Source: Lachnospiraceae bacterium UBA7729
GTDB taxonomy: Bacteria; Bacillota; Clostridia; Lachnospirales; Lachnospiraceae
Length of the DNA: 50,475 nucleotides
Direction: 5' to 3'
NCBI GenBank assembly: GCA_002482005.1
Contig: DLFD01000052.1
Coordinates: 1,314-51,788, forward strand
The notes beneath the pieces are model-generated. The model worked only from the letters and a program-made list of their open reading frames with translations. It was not told where the DNA came from and did no database searches. The first letter of the stretch is position 1; every line of letters starts with the position of its first letter. This document shows positions 15,826 to 23,857 of the stretch, in pieces. The position numbers and the translations under genes are program-made.

Positions 15826-16053
15826 ATGCTTACCAGTATGAATGAGAAGGATATGAGAAAGTCAAACGCAGGATCTTTCCGCTGCAGCTACTGTGGGTGG
15901 ACTGTCTGGGGGATATGGGATATCAAGTGGCATCAGCAGCACAGGCACAACTGCGGAAAGGGCTGGCGCCAAAACCCTTACAGATACAGGTTCTTCTTGG
16001 TTGGACCTTATAATTGCTATACCGATTACTCGGGTCAACACGAGATTGGTTAA
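15826..16053 (+). CDS. Exported peptide precursor 2 with C2H2 zinc-finger-like core
   Basis: A 75-residue paralogue of precursor 1, with AAAGGAG upstream of ATG 15826. The leader (MLTSMNEKDMRKSNAG) keeps M5-N6-E7, D9-M10-R11 and N14 and ends in Ala-Gly instead of Gly-Gly. The core has the same signature at the same numbers: F18, C20, C23, V27, I33, H36, H41 and C43. Between the metal-type residues it is rich in Trp, and the tail is aromatic/basic (NPYRYRFFLVGPYNC). Conservation of the leader and the finger positions, with divergence elsewhere, argues that both are under selection. It could be the partner of precursor 1 in a two-peptide system. Confidence 0.75.
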   Translation: MLTSMNEKDMRKSNAGSFRCSYCGWTVWGIWDIKWHQQHRHNCGKGWRQNPYRYRFFLVGPYNCYTDYSGQHEIG

Positions 16054-16086
16054 TGTCCCGGAGAGGGAAAGATACCGGGTTTAGCG

Positions 16087-16164
16087 GCCCGGAGAGGGGA
16101 AAAGAGGACAGCGCCGGATCCATGCAGGACCGGCGCTTCCACCCCCTCTCCGGGCTTTCTTTTT
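16087..16164 (+). terminator. Terminator-like hairpin between peptide genes and exporter
   Basis: GCCCGGAGAGGGG (16087-16099) pairs with CCCCTCTCCGGGC (16143-16155), followed by TTTCTTTTTG. A second stem, AGCGCCGG/CCGGCGCT (16110-16117 and 16130-16137), sits in the loop. It would make the peptide mRNA more abundant than the exporter mRNA. Confidence 0.8.
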
Positions 16165-16220
16165 GCCTTTCTGTAGAATGAGACATGAAGCAAAGGAAAG
16201 TACAGCACAGGAGGAAGAAC

Positions 16221-18413
16221 ATGAGAAGACTTCATCTGATCAGGCAGCATGACGAGAAGGACTGCGGAGCTGCATGCCTTGCCATGATTCTCGATTATTA
16301 CGGAAAGCAGCTCCCGCTGGCCCAGATCCGGGCAGCCATCAAGGTCGACCAGTATGGGGCAAATGTATTTGGCCTTGTCGACGGAGCCGCGTCTTTTCAG
16401 ATGAGAGCGGACGCCCTGGCCGGAAGCCCGGAGGACATCTGGAACGCCATCGCAGAAGGTCAGGTGAAGATGCCCGCGATCGTCCGTATCGTCAATGAAC
16501 AGGAATACGAACATTTCATCGTGATCGACTCCATGAAGGGATCTCTTCTGAAGGTGAACGACCCCGGAGCCGGAAAGCTTTCCATGACAAAGGAGCAGTT
16601 TCTTTCCTGCTGCCTTGGCCAGATCATCACGTTTTCTCCTGATCCGGACTTTATCCGCGAGAATAAAAAGAGGGGCCAGCTGGCGAAGTTTACGAGCCTG
16701 ATCCTGTCCCAGAAGAAGCTGCTGGCTGCAGTTGCCCTTCTGTCTCTTCTCGTCACGGGGATCGGGATCGCCGGCTCTTTCGTCTTCCGCTACATCATCG
16801 ACACCGGTCTTCAGGGGGTGGATGGAAAAAGCCCGTCTTCTGCCTGGACCCATGGCTTTGGGATGGTCCTGCTCGGACTTGCCATCTTATACCTGTTCCG
16901 GTCAGCCTTCCAGATGCTGAGAGGTCTGCTGCTGACGAAGATGAGCCAGAAGATGGACCTGTCCCTGATGCTGGGCTACTACAACCATGTGGCGGACCTG
17001 CCGCTGGATTTCTTCGTCACCCGGAAGAATGGCGAGATCACCAGCCGCTTCGAGGACGCCGGCAAGATCCGGGATGCTCTGTCGAATGCTGCCCTGACCG
17101 TCATGATCGACCTGGTCATGGTCCTGGTCTGCGGTTTCATCCTGTTTCAGGAATCCCCACTTCTTTTTTCTGTCTCACTGGTCATCTTTGCAGGCTTTGT
17201 CCTGGTGACTGCTCTTTTCATCCGTCCTTTGAGCAAGATCAGCCGCGATACGATGGAGAAGAGCGCTCAGTTCAGTTCCTATCTTAAGGAAAGCATCGAT
17301 GGCATGGAGACGGTCAAAGGATCCCAGGCCGAGGCTTCCGTGAAGGAAAAGACCGGGAAACTTTTCAGAAACTTTCTATCCTCATCGCTTCATGCATCCG
17401 TCCTCTCCATGAGCAAGGACACCATCATCGAGGCGATCTCTTCTGCCGGCTCCCTGGTCATCCTCTGGTTCGGAGTGCAGGCGATCCTGCGCGGTCAGAT
17501 GACCCTCGGGACCCTGATCACATTCAATACCCTGCTTTCCTACTTCCTCAGCCCGGTCCAGAATATGGTCCAGCTGCAGGATGAGATCCAGGAGGCAGTG
17601 GTCGCTGCCGACCGCCTGAGCGACATCCTCTGCCTCGAGACGGAGAAGAAGGGCGGAAAGAAGCTGTCTTCAAAAATCGGCAGCATCTCCTTCGATCACG
17701 TAAACTTCCGCTACGGCAACCGCGACCTTGTCCTGAAGGATATGAACTTTACCGTAGGTGCCGGAGAAAAGGTCGCTTTCGTCGGCGAGAGCGGCTGCGG
17801 AAAGTCCACTACGGTGAAGCTTCTGATGGGCATGTATAAGCCGGAAGAAGGCAGCGTCCTCATAGACGGGACGCCGGTCAGCAGCCTAGACCTGGCATCG
17901 CTCCGGAAACAGATCGCATACGTACCGCAGAATACATTTCTCTTCTCCGGAAGTATCCGCGACAACCTGCTTCTCGGACTTCCCGAAGATGCCCGCCCGG
18001 ATGATGAACAGATCGCCGAGGTTCTTTCTGCATGCTGCTGTGACTTCGTCCTGAAGATGCCCTTTGGTATCGATTCCCCGGTCGAGGAGAACGGCGCCGA
18101 TCTGTCAGGTGGTCAGAAACAGCGTCTTGCGATCGCCCGCGCGATCCTGAGACAGCCGCAGCTGCTGATCCTGGATGAGGCGACCAGCGCGCTTGACACC
18201 GTCACCGAGTTCCGCATCCAGAAGGCGCTCGACCAGCTGCTTCCGGACGTCACCACCATCATGGTCGCCCACAGGCTCAGCACGGTAAAGAAGTGCTCGA
18301 AGATCTTCGTCGTAGGGGACGGCACCATCAAAGAGAGCGGCAGCCACAAGGAACTGAGTTCACAGCCAGGCATCTACGCAAGGCTGTGGCAGCGCCAGGC
18401 AGAGGCCGTGTGA
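16221..18413 (+). CDS. Peptidase-containing ABC transporter (C39 leader peptidase/exporter)
   Basis: A 730-residue full-length bacteriocin-type exporter that cuts double-glycine leaders and exports the core peptide. The N-terminal C39 domain has RQHDEKDCG with catalytic C15, H98 (YEHFIVI) and D114 (VNDPG). A six-helix transmembrane domain follows (about 160-430), then the ATPase: Walker A GESGCGKST, signature LSGGQKQR, Walker B LLILDEATSALD and switch His in AHRLS. No residue is missing. ATG 16221 has AGGAGG at 16209-16214. Its presence beside two short double-glycine peptides makes these its likely substrates. A separate accessory (HlyD-like) protein is not encoded nearby. Confidence 0.93.
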   Translation: MRRLHLIRQHDEKDCGAACLAMILDYYGKQLPLAQIRAAIKVDQYGANVFGLVDGAASFQMRADALAGSPEDIWNAIAEGQVKMPAIVRIVNEQEYEHFIVIDSMKGSLLKVNDPGAGKLSMTKEQFLSCCLGQIITFSPDPDFIRENKKRGQLAKFTSLILSQKKLLAAVALLSLLVTGIGIAGSFVFRYIIDTGLQGVDGKSPSSAWTHGFGMVLLGLAILYLFRSAFQMLRGLLLTKMSQKMDLSLMLGYYNHVADLPLDFFVTRKNGEITSRFEDAGKIRDALSNAALTVMIDLVMVLVCGFILFQESPLLFSVSLVIFAGFVLVTALFIRPLSKISRDTMEKSAQFSSYLKESIDGMETVKGSQAEASVKEKTGKLFRNFLSSSLHASVLSMSKDTIIEAISSAGSLVILWFGVQAILRGQMTLGTLITFNTLLSYFLSPVQNMVQLQDEIQEAVVAADRLSDILCLETEKKGGKKLSSKIGSISFDHVNFRYGNRDLVLKDMNFTVGAGEKVAFVGESGCGKSTTVKLLMGMYKPEEGSVLIDGTPVSSLDLASLRKQIAYVPQNTFLFSGSIRDNLLLGLPEDARPDDEQIAEVLSACCCDFVLKMPFGIDSPVEENGADLSGGQKQRLAIARAILRQPQLLILDEATSALDTVTEFRIQKALDQLLPDVTTIMVAHRLSTVKKCSKIFVVGDGTIKESGSHKELSSQPGIYARLWQRQAEAV

Positions 18414-18469
18414 GTGAGACTTTACTGGGATTATGATGCGGATCGTTTTGCTGCTGAGTCGCGCACACC

Positions 18470-18499
18470 GAGGGGGAAAGGCTTCTCCCCTCTTTATTT
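18470..18499 (+). terminator. Terminator after the exporter gene
   Basis: GAGGGGG (18470-18476) and TCCCCTC (18486-18492) form a short stem followed by TTTATTT. It closes the peptide-export operon. Confidence 0.65.
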
Positions 18500-18638
18500 G
18501 CGAAATCTAAGTAGAATTGTAATGCGGACGATCAGACACCTGTCAGGAAGGTATAGGAAAGTGGGAGAGCTGATGTATTATAGTTCAACTCGATTCCTCA
18601 TACTACGCGAGCGATAAAACCGCGCGGGAAGGTGATAT

Positions 18639-18846
18639 TTATTGCTGTTTTTTAATTACTGCAGCTATAGGTGTGATGCAGGGAAGCAAAATTATAGGTT
18701 CAGCTTCTTCCTGTTCTATACAGACTTTGATCAGCCGGGCACGTGTCTGCGGGTGATGCCCAGGGTGAGTGCAACTCTCTGGATGGTTAATTCTCTTAAC
18801 TCTCTTGCATCAAAAAAATAGATCCAGTAAAATCGTAGAAATTCCA
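18639..18846 (-). pseudogene. Frameshifted remnant of an HTH-type gene
   Basis: On the minus strand two adjoining frames read as one protein if one frameshift near 18745 is repaired. The upstream part is YWIYFFDARELRELTIQRV followed by ALTLGIT, like a helix-turn-helix start; the downstream part is TRARLIKVCIEQEEAEP and then ILLPCITPIAAVIKKQQ-stop (18639). The 5' end runs into the dispersed 25-bp element at 18847-18871 and no start codon is left. The family is not identified. It fills much of the 558-bp gap between the exporter gene and dapA. Confidence 0.4.
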
Positions 18847-18871
18847 GGAAAGCTGCGGAGCCTGCGCCGGT
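18847..18871. repeat. Dispersed 25-bp element, second copy
   Basis: Identical over 25 bp to the last unit of the 22-bp array after hydE (14841-14865). It ends on the first base of the dapA promoter -35 box and truncates the HTH remnant, so it looks like an inserted sequence. Confidence 0.75.
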
Positions 18872-18899
18872 TGACAGTGCAAAAGCGTGATGTTAAAAT
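18871..18899 (+). promoter_or_regulatory. dapA promoter
   Basis: TTGACA (18871-18876), a 17-bp spacer and TAAAAT (18894-18899). This is a near-consensus sigma-A promoter about 65 bp before the dapA start. No lysine riboswitch is recognisable in the short leader. Confidence 0.85.
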
Positions 18900-18971
18900 T
18901 TCAATGATATTACCCTTGAGCAGAGAAAGTTTGTCTGCTCATCTTTTCATGCCTCGGAAGGAGGATAAGAA

Positions 18972-19856
18972 GTGGCAATTTTCAAAGGTTCCGGAGTTGC
19001 GATCGTCACTCCGATGAATGAAGATGAAACGGTAAATTACGAGAAACTGAATGAACTGATCGATGAGCAGATCGCAGGCGGAACAGATGCGATCGTCATC
19101 TGCGGGACCACCGGCGAGTCGGCATGCCTTACGGTCGAGGAACATCTTGCGACTATCAGGGAGTGCGTTGAGTACGTAAATCATCGTGTTCCGGTCGTTG
19201 CGGGAACAGGCTCCAACTGCACGCGCGATGCAGTTGCCATGTCGAAGCAGGCTGAAGAGTTCGGAGTCGACGGACTTCTCTGCGTGACTCCTTACTATAA
19301 CAAGGCAACCCAGAAAGGCCTGGTCCAGCACTATACCGCGATCTCGGAAGCGGTCCACACCCCGATCATCATGTATAATGTGCCGTCAAGGACCGGATGC
19401 AACATCCAGCCTGAGACCGCTGCTTATCTTGCAAAGAATACGAAGAACGTGCGCGCCCTCAAGGCGGCGTCCGGAAACCTGAGCCAGATCGCGAGGACCA
19501 TCGCCCTTGCGGGAGATGACCTTGATGTCTACTCCGGAAACGACGATCAGATCGTTCCGATCATGGCGCTGGGCGGACTGGGAGTTATCTCTGTCCTGTC
19601 CAATGTAGCGCCTGCGCAGACCCATGCAATCTGCCAGAACATGCTTGACGGTGATGTGAAGGTGGCTGCAAAGCTTCAGCTTCAGGCAGTCGACCTGATC
19701 GATTCCCTCTTCTGCGAGGTCAATCCGATCCCGGTCAAGACTGCGCTGAACCTGATGGGAAGAGATGTGGGACCGCTCCGTGCTCCGATGTGCGGGATGG
19801 AAGAGAAGAATCTGGAAAGACTGAAGAAGTCCCTGGAGAACTACGGACTGCTTTGA
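18972..19856 (+). CDS. dapA: 4-hydroxy-tetrahydrodipicolinate synthase DapA
   Basis: Condenses aspartate semialdehyde with pyruvate, the first committed step to diaminopimelate and lysine. A 294-residue TIM-barrel enzyme with GTTGESACLT (substrate-binding Thr-Thr), MYNVPSRTGCN (catalytic Tyr and Arg) and RALKAASGNLSQI with the Schiff-base Lys. The start is GTG 18972, with AAGGAGG eight bases upstream. It heads a dapA-dapB-lysC cluster under the strong promoter just upstream, which points to coordinated supply of peptidoglycan and lysine precursors. Confidence 0.96.
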   Translation: MAIFKGSGVAIVTPMNEDETVNYEKLNELIDEQIAGGTDAIVICGTTGESACLTVEEHLATIRECVEYVNHRVPVVAGTGSNCTRDAVAMSKQAEEFGVDGLLCVTPYYNKATQKGLVQHYTAISEAVHTPIIMYNVPSRTGCNIQPETAAYLAKNTKNVRALKAASGNLSQIARTIALAGDDLDVYSGNDDQIVPIMALGGLGVISVLSNVAPAQTHAICQNMLDGDVKVAAKLQLQAVDLIDSLFCEVNPIPVKTALNLMGRDVGPLRAPMCGMEEKNLERLKKSLENYGLL

Positions 19857-19873
19857 TCCGTAGTTTTTGCAGC

Positions 19874-20015
19874 TGCTGAAACCCTGAAGGGAGTGCCTGT
19901 GAAGGTCCAGATCGGCTGGCGTCCGCGAAGGTCCAGATCGGCTGGTGTCCGCGAAGGTCCAGATCGGCTGGTGCCAGGCTGCAGCAGACCGTATATCAGG
20001 GGTTTCAGGATCATA
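19874..20015. repeat. 26-bp tandem repeats inside a hairpin, dapA-dapB gap
   Basis: Three copies of a 26-bp unit (GAAGGTCCAGATCGGCTGG core) lie at about 19901-19975. They are bracketed by TGAAACCCTGA (about 19877) and TCAGGGGTTTCA (about 19997), which can pair. The minisatellite therefore sits in the loop of a stem between the two genes. Confidence 0.7.
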
Positions 20016-20029
20016 AGGAGTTCATAGCT

Positions 20030-20797
20030 ATGACAGGAATCATTCTGAGCGGCGCCGACGGCCGCATGGGTCATGTGATCGCAGACCTTGCATCCGCCGA
20101 TGCCGATGTAAAGATCGTCGCAGGCGTTGATATCGCAGGGCAGAGCACCGGAGATTTTCCGGTCTACAGGACCTTCGATGAGCTGGCGGAGAACCTGAAG
20201 GAAGGCGCCGACGTCATCGTTGATTTCAGTTCGCCGAAGGCATTTGACGCTATGATGGATTACTCCGTGAAGGCGTCTGTTCCGGCAGTCGTCTGCACCA
20301 CCGGCCTTACTGATGAGCAGATCGCGAGACTGAACGAGGACAGCAGGAAGGTCGCGGTCCTCCGCTCCGCCAACATGTCCCTTGGGATCAACCTTCTTCT
20401 GAAGGCTGTGAAGGAGGCTGCCCAGACGCTTGCAGGGGCAGGCTTTGACATCGAGATCGTGGAAGCGCATCACAACCAGAAGAAGGATGCCCCATCCGGA
20501 ACGGCACTGGCTCTGGCGGACAGCATCAATGAAGGTCTGGACAGCGCTTATCATTACACTTACGACAGATCGCAGCGCTCCGGGAAGAGAGATCCGAAGG
20601 AGATCGGCATCTCTTCTGTTCGCGGTGGGACCATCCCGGGGATCCACAAGGTGATCTTCGCGGGACAGGATGAAGTGATCGAGTTCAACCATACCGCCTA
20701 TTCCAGAAGCATCTTCGGAAAAGGCGCGCTGTCCGCGGCAAAGTTCCTGGCGGGAAAGCCGGCGGGATTCTACAGCATGGCGGATGTGATCGGCTGA
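20030..20797 (+). CDS. dapB: 4-hydroxy-tetrahydrodipicolinate reductase DapB
   Basis: Reduces the DapA product with NAD(P)H. A 255-residue enzyme with the dinucleotide-binding start IILSGADGRMGHVIA, CTTGLTDEQ and the active-site motif EAHHNQKKDAPSGTAL (catalytic His pair and Lys). Length is normal. AAGGAG lies upstream of ATG 20030. The C-terminus GFYSMADVIG is partly copied, with its stop, in the tandem repeat that follows. Confidence 0.96.
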   Translation: MTGIILSGADGRMGHVIADLASADADVKIVAGVDIAGQSTGDFPVYRTFDELAENLKEGADVIVDFSSPKAFDAMMDYSVKASVPAVVCTTGLTDEQIARLNEDSRKVAVLRSANMSLGINLLLKAVKEAAQTLAGAGFDIEIVEAHHNQKKDAPSGTALALADSINEGLDSAYHYTYDRSQRSGKRDPKEIGISSVRGGTIPGIHKVIFAGQDEVIEFNHTAYSRSIFGKGALSAAKFLAGKPAGFYSMADVIG

Positions 20798-20925
20798 AGG
20801 GCGGACAGGTTCTGCGGCATGGCAGATGTGATCGGCTGAAGGGCGGACAGGTTCTGCGGCATGGCAGATGGGACCGGCTGAAGGGCGGACAGGTTCTGCG
20901 GCATGGCGGATGGGACCGGCTGACT
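20797..20925. repeat. 42-bp repeats copying the dapB 3' end and stop codon (3 units)
   Basis: After the dapB stop, three 42-bp units follow, each reading in the dapB frame as a variant of RFCGMADVIG-stop. The native end is GFYSMADVIG-stop. Later units change ADVIG to ADGTG but keep the TGA. The 42-nt period keeps frame. Confidence 0.9.
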
Positions 20926-21001
20926 GGAGACTGCCGGAAGAACATTTCCGGAGTCCTGGGAGTATAGCATCAGGGGATACAGAAGACAGGGGATTAGACT
21001 T

Positions 21002-22324
21002 ATGCTGAAAGTGGCAAAGTTCGGCGGGAGTTCGCTTGCGAGCTCTGAGCAGATGGCAAAGGTCGGCGCGATCGTCCGCGCGGACAAGAGCAGAAGATAT
21101 GTCATCGATTCTGCGCCTGGAAGACGCTTTTCGGATGACACGAAGGTGACAGACCTTCTCTACAAGTGCTATGACGCGGCTGCAGGAGGAGAGAACATCG
21201 ATGCGAAGATTGACGAGATCCGGGGAAGATACCAGGAGATCGTCGACGGGCTGAAGATCAAGTTTGACCTCGATACGGAATTTGCCGTCATCAAGGATTA
21301 TTTTCTGAGGCAGGCCGGACGCGACTATGCCGCTTCCCGCGGAGAATATCTGAATGGTAAGGTGCTGGCAGCTTATCTTGGCTTCCGTTTCATCGATGCA
21401 GCGGAGGTCGTTCTGTTCGATTCCCACGGCAATTTCGATGCTGAGCGGACCAATGAAGTCTGCCGCGAGCGTCTGAAGAATGTGGAATATGCCGTTATTC
21501 CGGGCTTCTACGGTTCCATGCCGGACGGAAGCATCAAGACCTTCTCCCGCGGAGGGTCCGATATCACGGGTTCCATCGTCTCAAGAGCCGTCCGTGCGAA
21601 TGTCTATGAGAACTGGACCGACGTGTCCGGCTGCCTTGTCGCAGATCCGCATATCGTAGAGGATCCGGAGACTATTGAGACCATCACTTACCGTGAACTC
21701 CGCGAGCTTTCCTACATGGGAGCGTCGGTCCTTCACGAGGATGCCATCTTCCCGGTCAGAGTGGAAGGCATCCCGATCAATATCCGCAATACCAACCGTC
21801 CGGAGGACGACGGCACCATGATCGTTGAATCGACCATCAAGAGCCCGGCCCACGTCATCACCGGCGTCGCAGGAAGAAAGGGCTTCTGCTCGGTCAACAT
21901 CGATAAAGCCATGATGAACTCCGAGATCGGTTTCGGCCGCAAGGTTCTTCAGGTCTTCGAGGAAAATGGTATTTCCTTTGAGCATACTCCGTCTGGGATC
22001 GATACCTTCTCCGTCATCGTTCACCAGAGTGAGTTTGCGGACAAGGAACAGGATGTGATCGCAGGACTTCACCGTGCGGTCGACCCGGACCACATCTATC
22101 TGGAGTCTGATCTGGCGCTGATCGCGATCGTCGGACGCGGAATGAAGAACGCAGCCGGTACCGCCGGAAGACTGATGAGCGCGCTTGCCGGAGCAGGTGT
22201 CAACATCAAGATGATCGACCAGGGTTCTTCCGAGCTGAACATCATCGTCGGCGTCCGCAATGACGACTTCAAGGCATCGATCAAGGCAATCTACGATGAG
22301 TTTGTAGGAAAAGAGAGAAAGTAA
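21002..22324 (+). CDS. lysC: Aspartate kinase LysC
   Basis: Phosphorylates aspartate, entry to lysine, threonine and methionine synthesis. A 440-residue single-chain enzyme with VAKFGGSSLAS at the N-terminus, GFYGSMPDGSIKTFSRGGSD in the kinase core, and two C-terminal ACT domains (KGFCSVNIDKAMMNSEIGF and LIAIVGRGMKNAAGTAGR) that give amino-acid feedback control. The length and the DSAPGRRFSDDTKVTDLLY segment resemble the Clostridia/YclM type rather than the alpha/beta internal-start type. It is third in the dapA-dapB-lysC cluster. Confidence 0.95.
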   Translation: MLKVAKFGGSSLASSEQMAKVGAIVRADKSRRYVIDSAPGRRFSDDTKVTDLLYKCYDAAAGGENIDAKIDEIRGRYQEIVDGLKIKFDLDTEFAVIKDYFLRQAGRDYAASRGEYLNGKVLAAYLGFRFIDAAEVVLFDSHGNFDAERTNEVCRERLKNVEYAVIPGFYGSMPDGSIKTFSRGGSDITGSIVSRAVRANVYENWTDVSGCLVADPHIVEDPETIETITYRELRELSYMGASVLHEDAIFPVRVEGIPINIRNTNRPEDDGTMIVESTIKSPAHVITGVAGRKGFCSVNIDKAMMNSEIGFGRKVLQVFEENGISFEHTPSGIDTFSVIVHQSEFADKEQDVIAGLHRAVDPDHIYLESDLALIAIVGRGMKNAAGTAGRLMSALAGAGVNIKMIDQGSSELNIIVGVRNDDFKASIKAIYDEFVGKERK

Positions 22325-22344
22325 GCTAGAAAAACATATCAAAC

Positions 22345-22406
22345 AGCCCTGCTGCGGCCCTGATATATGGAGATGTATGTCAGTTTTGCAGCAGGGCTTG
22401 TTTTTC
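22345..22406 (+). terminator. lysC terminator
   Basis: AGCCCTGCTGC (22345-22355) pairs with GCAGCAGGGCT (22388-22398), followed by TGTTTTT. Confidence 0.85.
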
Positions 22407-22428
22407 TGTCATAGGAAGTTAGCTTTCC

Positions 22429-22516
22429 GTCGCCGGCCGTGACTTTGGGCCAGCAGAGGTGGCGGCGGAAAGCGCAGGAAAAGCTGGAATTCCGTCGCCG
22501 GCAGTGATTTTGGCCG
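22429..22516. repeat. Two-copy direct repeat between lysC and ilvE
   Basis: TTCCGTCGCCGGC followed by GTGA(C/T)TTTGG(G/C)C occurs near 22429 and again near 22490. Between them lies GGCGGCGGAAAGC, which is complementary to the repeat core, so hairpins can form with either copy. Confidence 0.6.
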
Positions 22517-22541
22517 TAGAGAGGCATCGACGGATACCGCG

Positions 22542-22572
22542 AAAAAACGCCCCCGGCGCAAAGCCGGGGGCG
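22542..22572 (-). terminator. ilvE terminator
   Basis: Read on the minus strand, CGCCCCCGGC and GCCGGGGGCG form a 10-bp perfect stem with a five-base loop followed by TTTTTT. It lies just beyond the ilvE stop. Confidence 0.88.
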
Positions 22573-22596
22573 CAACCTTCTTATGAAGGCGGGCAA

Positions 22597-23634
22597 TCAC
22601 TCGTCAATGACGCAGATCCAGCCCTTCGGTGCCTCGAGGCGTCCCATCTGGATGCCAGTCAGGGTATCGTAGAGTTTCTGCAGGGTCGGTCCCATCTTCT
22701 CCATGCCGGATGGGATATCGTACTCGGTGCCGTGGTCGTAGATCTTGCCGACCGGGGAGATGACTGCTGCGGTTCCGCAGAGTCCGCACTCAGCAAACTC
22801 GCCCTTCTTCACTTCATCAAAGTAGACCTCGCGCTCATCGACCTTCATGCCAAGGATCTCCTTCGCGATGTAGACGATGGACCTTCTGGTGATGGACGGA
22901 AGGATGCTCGGGGACTTCGGAACGACCAGGGTGTTGTCCGGAGTGACGAAGATCACATTGGCTCCGCCAGTCTCCTCGATCTTGGTGCGGGTTGCCGGAT
23001 CAAGGTAGAGGTTCTCGTTGAAGCCATTCCTGTGAGCATCCATGATCGCGTGAAGGCTCATCGCATAGTTCAGGCCTGCCTTGACATGGCCGGTTCCGCG
23101 CGGAGCTGCACGGTCAAAGTCGGAGATACGGATGACGATCGGCTTTGCACCGCCCTTGAAGTAAGGGCCGACCGGAGTGGTCAGGATACGGAACTGATAT
23201 TCATCAGCCGGCTTAACGCCGATGACCGGATTGGAGCCGAACATATACGGACGGATATAAAGGGTAGCGCCAGATCCATAAGGCGGGACCCATGCTTCAT
23301 CGGCGCGGACTGTATCGACAACTGCCTGTACCCATCTGTCGACCGGGAAGACCGGCATCTCAAGACGCTCGCAGGAATTCTTCATACGTTCAGCATTCAT
23401 ATCCGGGCGGAAGCATACGATCTTGCCATCCTCGGTCGTGTAAGCCTTCAGTCCTTCAAAGCAGGACTGGGAATACTGCAGGACACCTGCACACTCATTG
23501 ATCACTACATTCGCATCGTCGCTGAGGACACCCTCATCCCAAGCACCATTCTTATAGTTGGAGATGAATCTCTTGTCGGTCTTGAGATAGCCGAATCCAA
23601 GAGAGCCCCAGTCAAGATCTTTCTTTGGTACCAT
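22597..23634 (-). CDS. ilvE: Branched-chain amino acid aminotransferase IlvE
   Basis: Transfers amino groups to and from Leu, Ile and Val keto acids using PLP. A 345-residue fold-type IV enzyme with GHVKAGLNYAMSLHAI (PLP Lys in VKAG), NLYLDPATRTKIEETGGANV, and PYMFGSNPVIG and GPYFKGGAKP on the phosphate/substrate side. The start at 23634 (MVPKKDLDWGSLGFG) has GAGGAG six bases upstream; an earlier in-frame ATG at 23655 is less likely. It is a single-gene unit with its own promoter and terminator. Confidence 0.94.
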   Translation of the reverse strand: MVPKKDLDWGSLGFGYLKTDKRFISNYKNGAWDEGVLSDDANVVINECAGVLQYSQSCFEGLKAYTTEDGKIVCFRPDMNAERMKNSCERLEMPVFPVDRWVQAVVDTVRADEAWVPPYGSGATLYIRPYMFGSNPVIGVKPADEYQFRILTTPVGPYFKGGAKPIVIRISDFDRAAPRGTGHVKAGLNYAMSLHAIMDAHRNGFNENLYLDPATRTKIEETGGANVIFVTPDNTLVVPKSPSILPSITRRSIVYIAKEILGMKVDEREVYFDEVKKGEFAECGLCGTAAVISPVGKIYDHGTEYDIPSGMEKMGPTLQKLYDTLTGIQMGRLEAPKGWICVIDE

Positions 23635-23751
23635 ATGTGACTCCTCTCTTTCCACAGGCAGCTGTCCGTGAACCGAATCTGTTCTTCCGGCTGGACTCCA
23701 TGACGGAAGTATCGATGGATTAACAGCTGTCTTTTCTCTGTATCGAGAAAA

Positions 23752-23780
23752 ATTCTACCACTGCGGAATATGTGAGTCAA
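23752..23780 (-). promoter_or_regulatory. ilvE promoter
   Basis: On the minus strand TTGACT (23775-23780), a 17-bp spacer and TAGAAT (23752-23757). The leader of about 110 nt contains a CTTCCG/CGGAAG hairpin but no recognisable T-box. Confidence 0.75.
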
Positions 23781-23857
23781 ATACATAAAGCAGAATGTGT
23801 GGCATTTTGACCATATCGGCGGGGAATATTATGGGAAACCGGAGAAAGTGCCGAAGA

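Noticed and set aside
15596..16053. Ros/MucR-type zinc-finger regulators
   Set aside because: Ros-type fingers have about nine residues between the second Cys and first His and lie in larger DNA-binding proteins. These are short, have export leaders and a 12-residue spacing.
18414..18617. A 67-codon frame after the exporter gene
   Set aside because: It spans the terminator hairpin, has no ribosome binding site and an uneven composition.
18500..18971. Lysine riboswitch upstream of dapA
   Set aside because: The promoter lies only about 70 bp before the start codon, too close for a lysine aptamer, and its conserved words are absent.
23635..23750. T-box leader of ilvE
   Set aside because: The leader is about 110 nt and no T-box sequence or antiterminator is recognisable.
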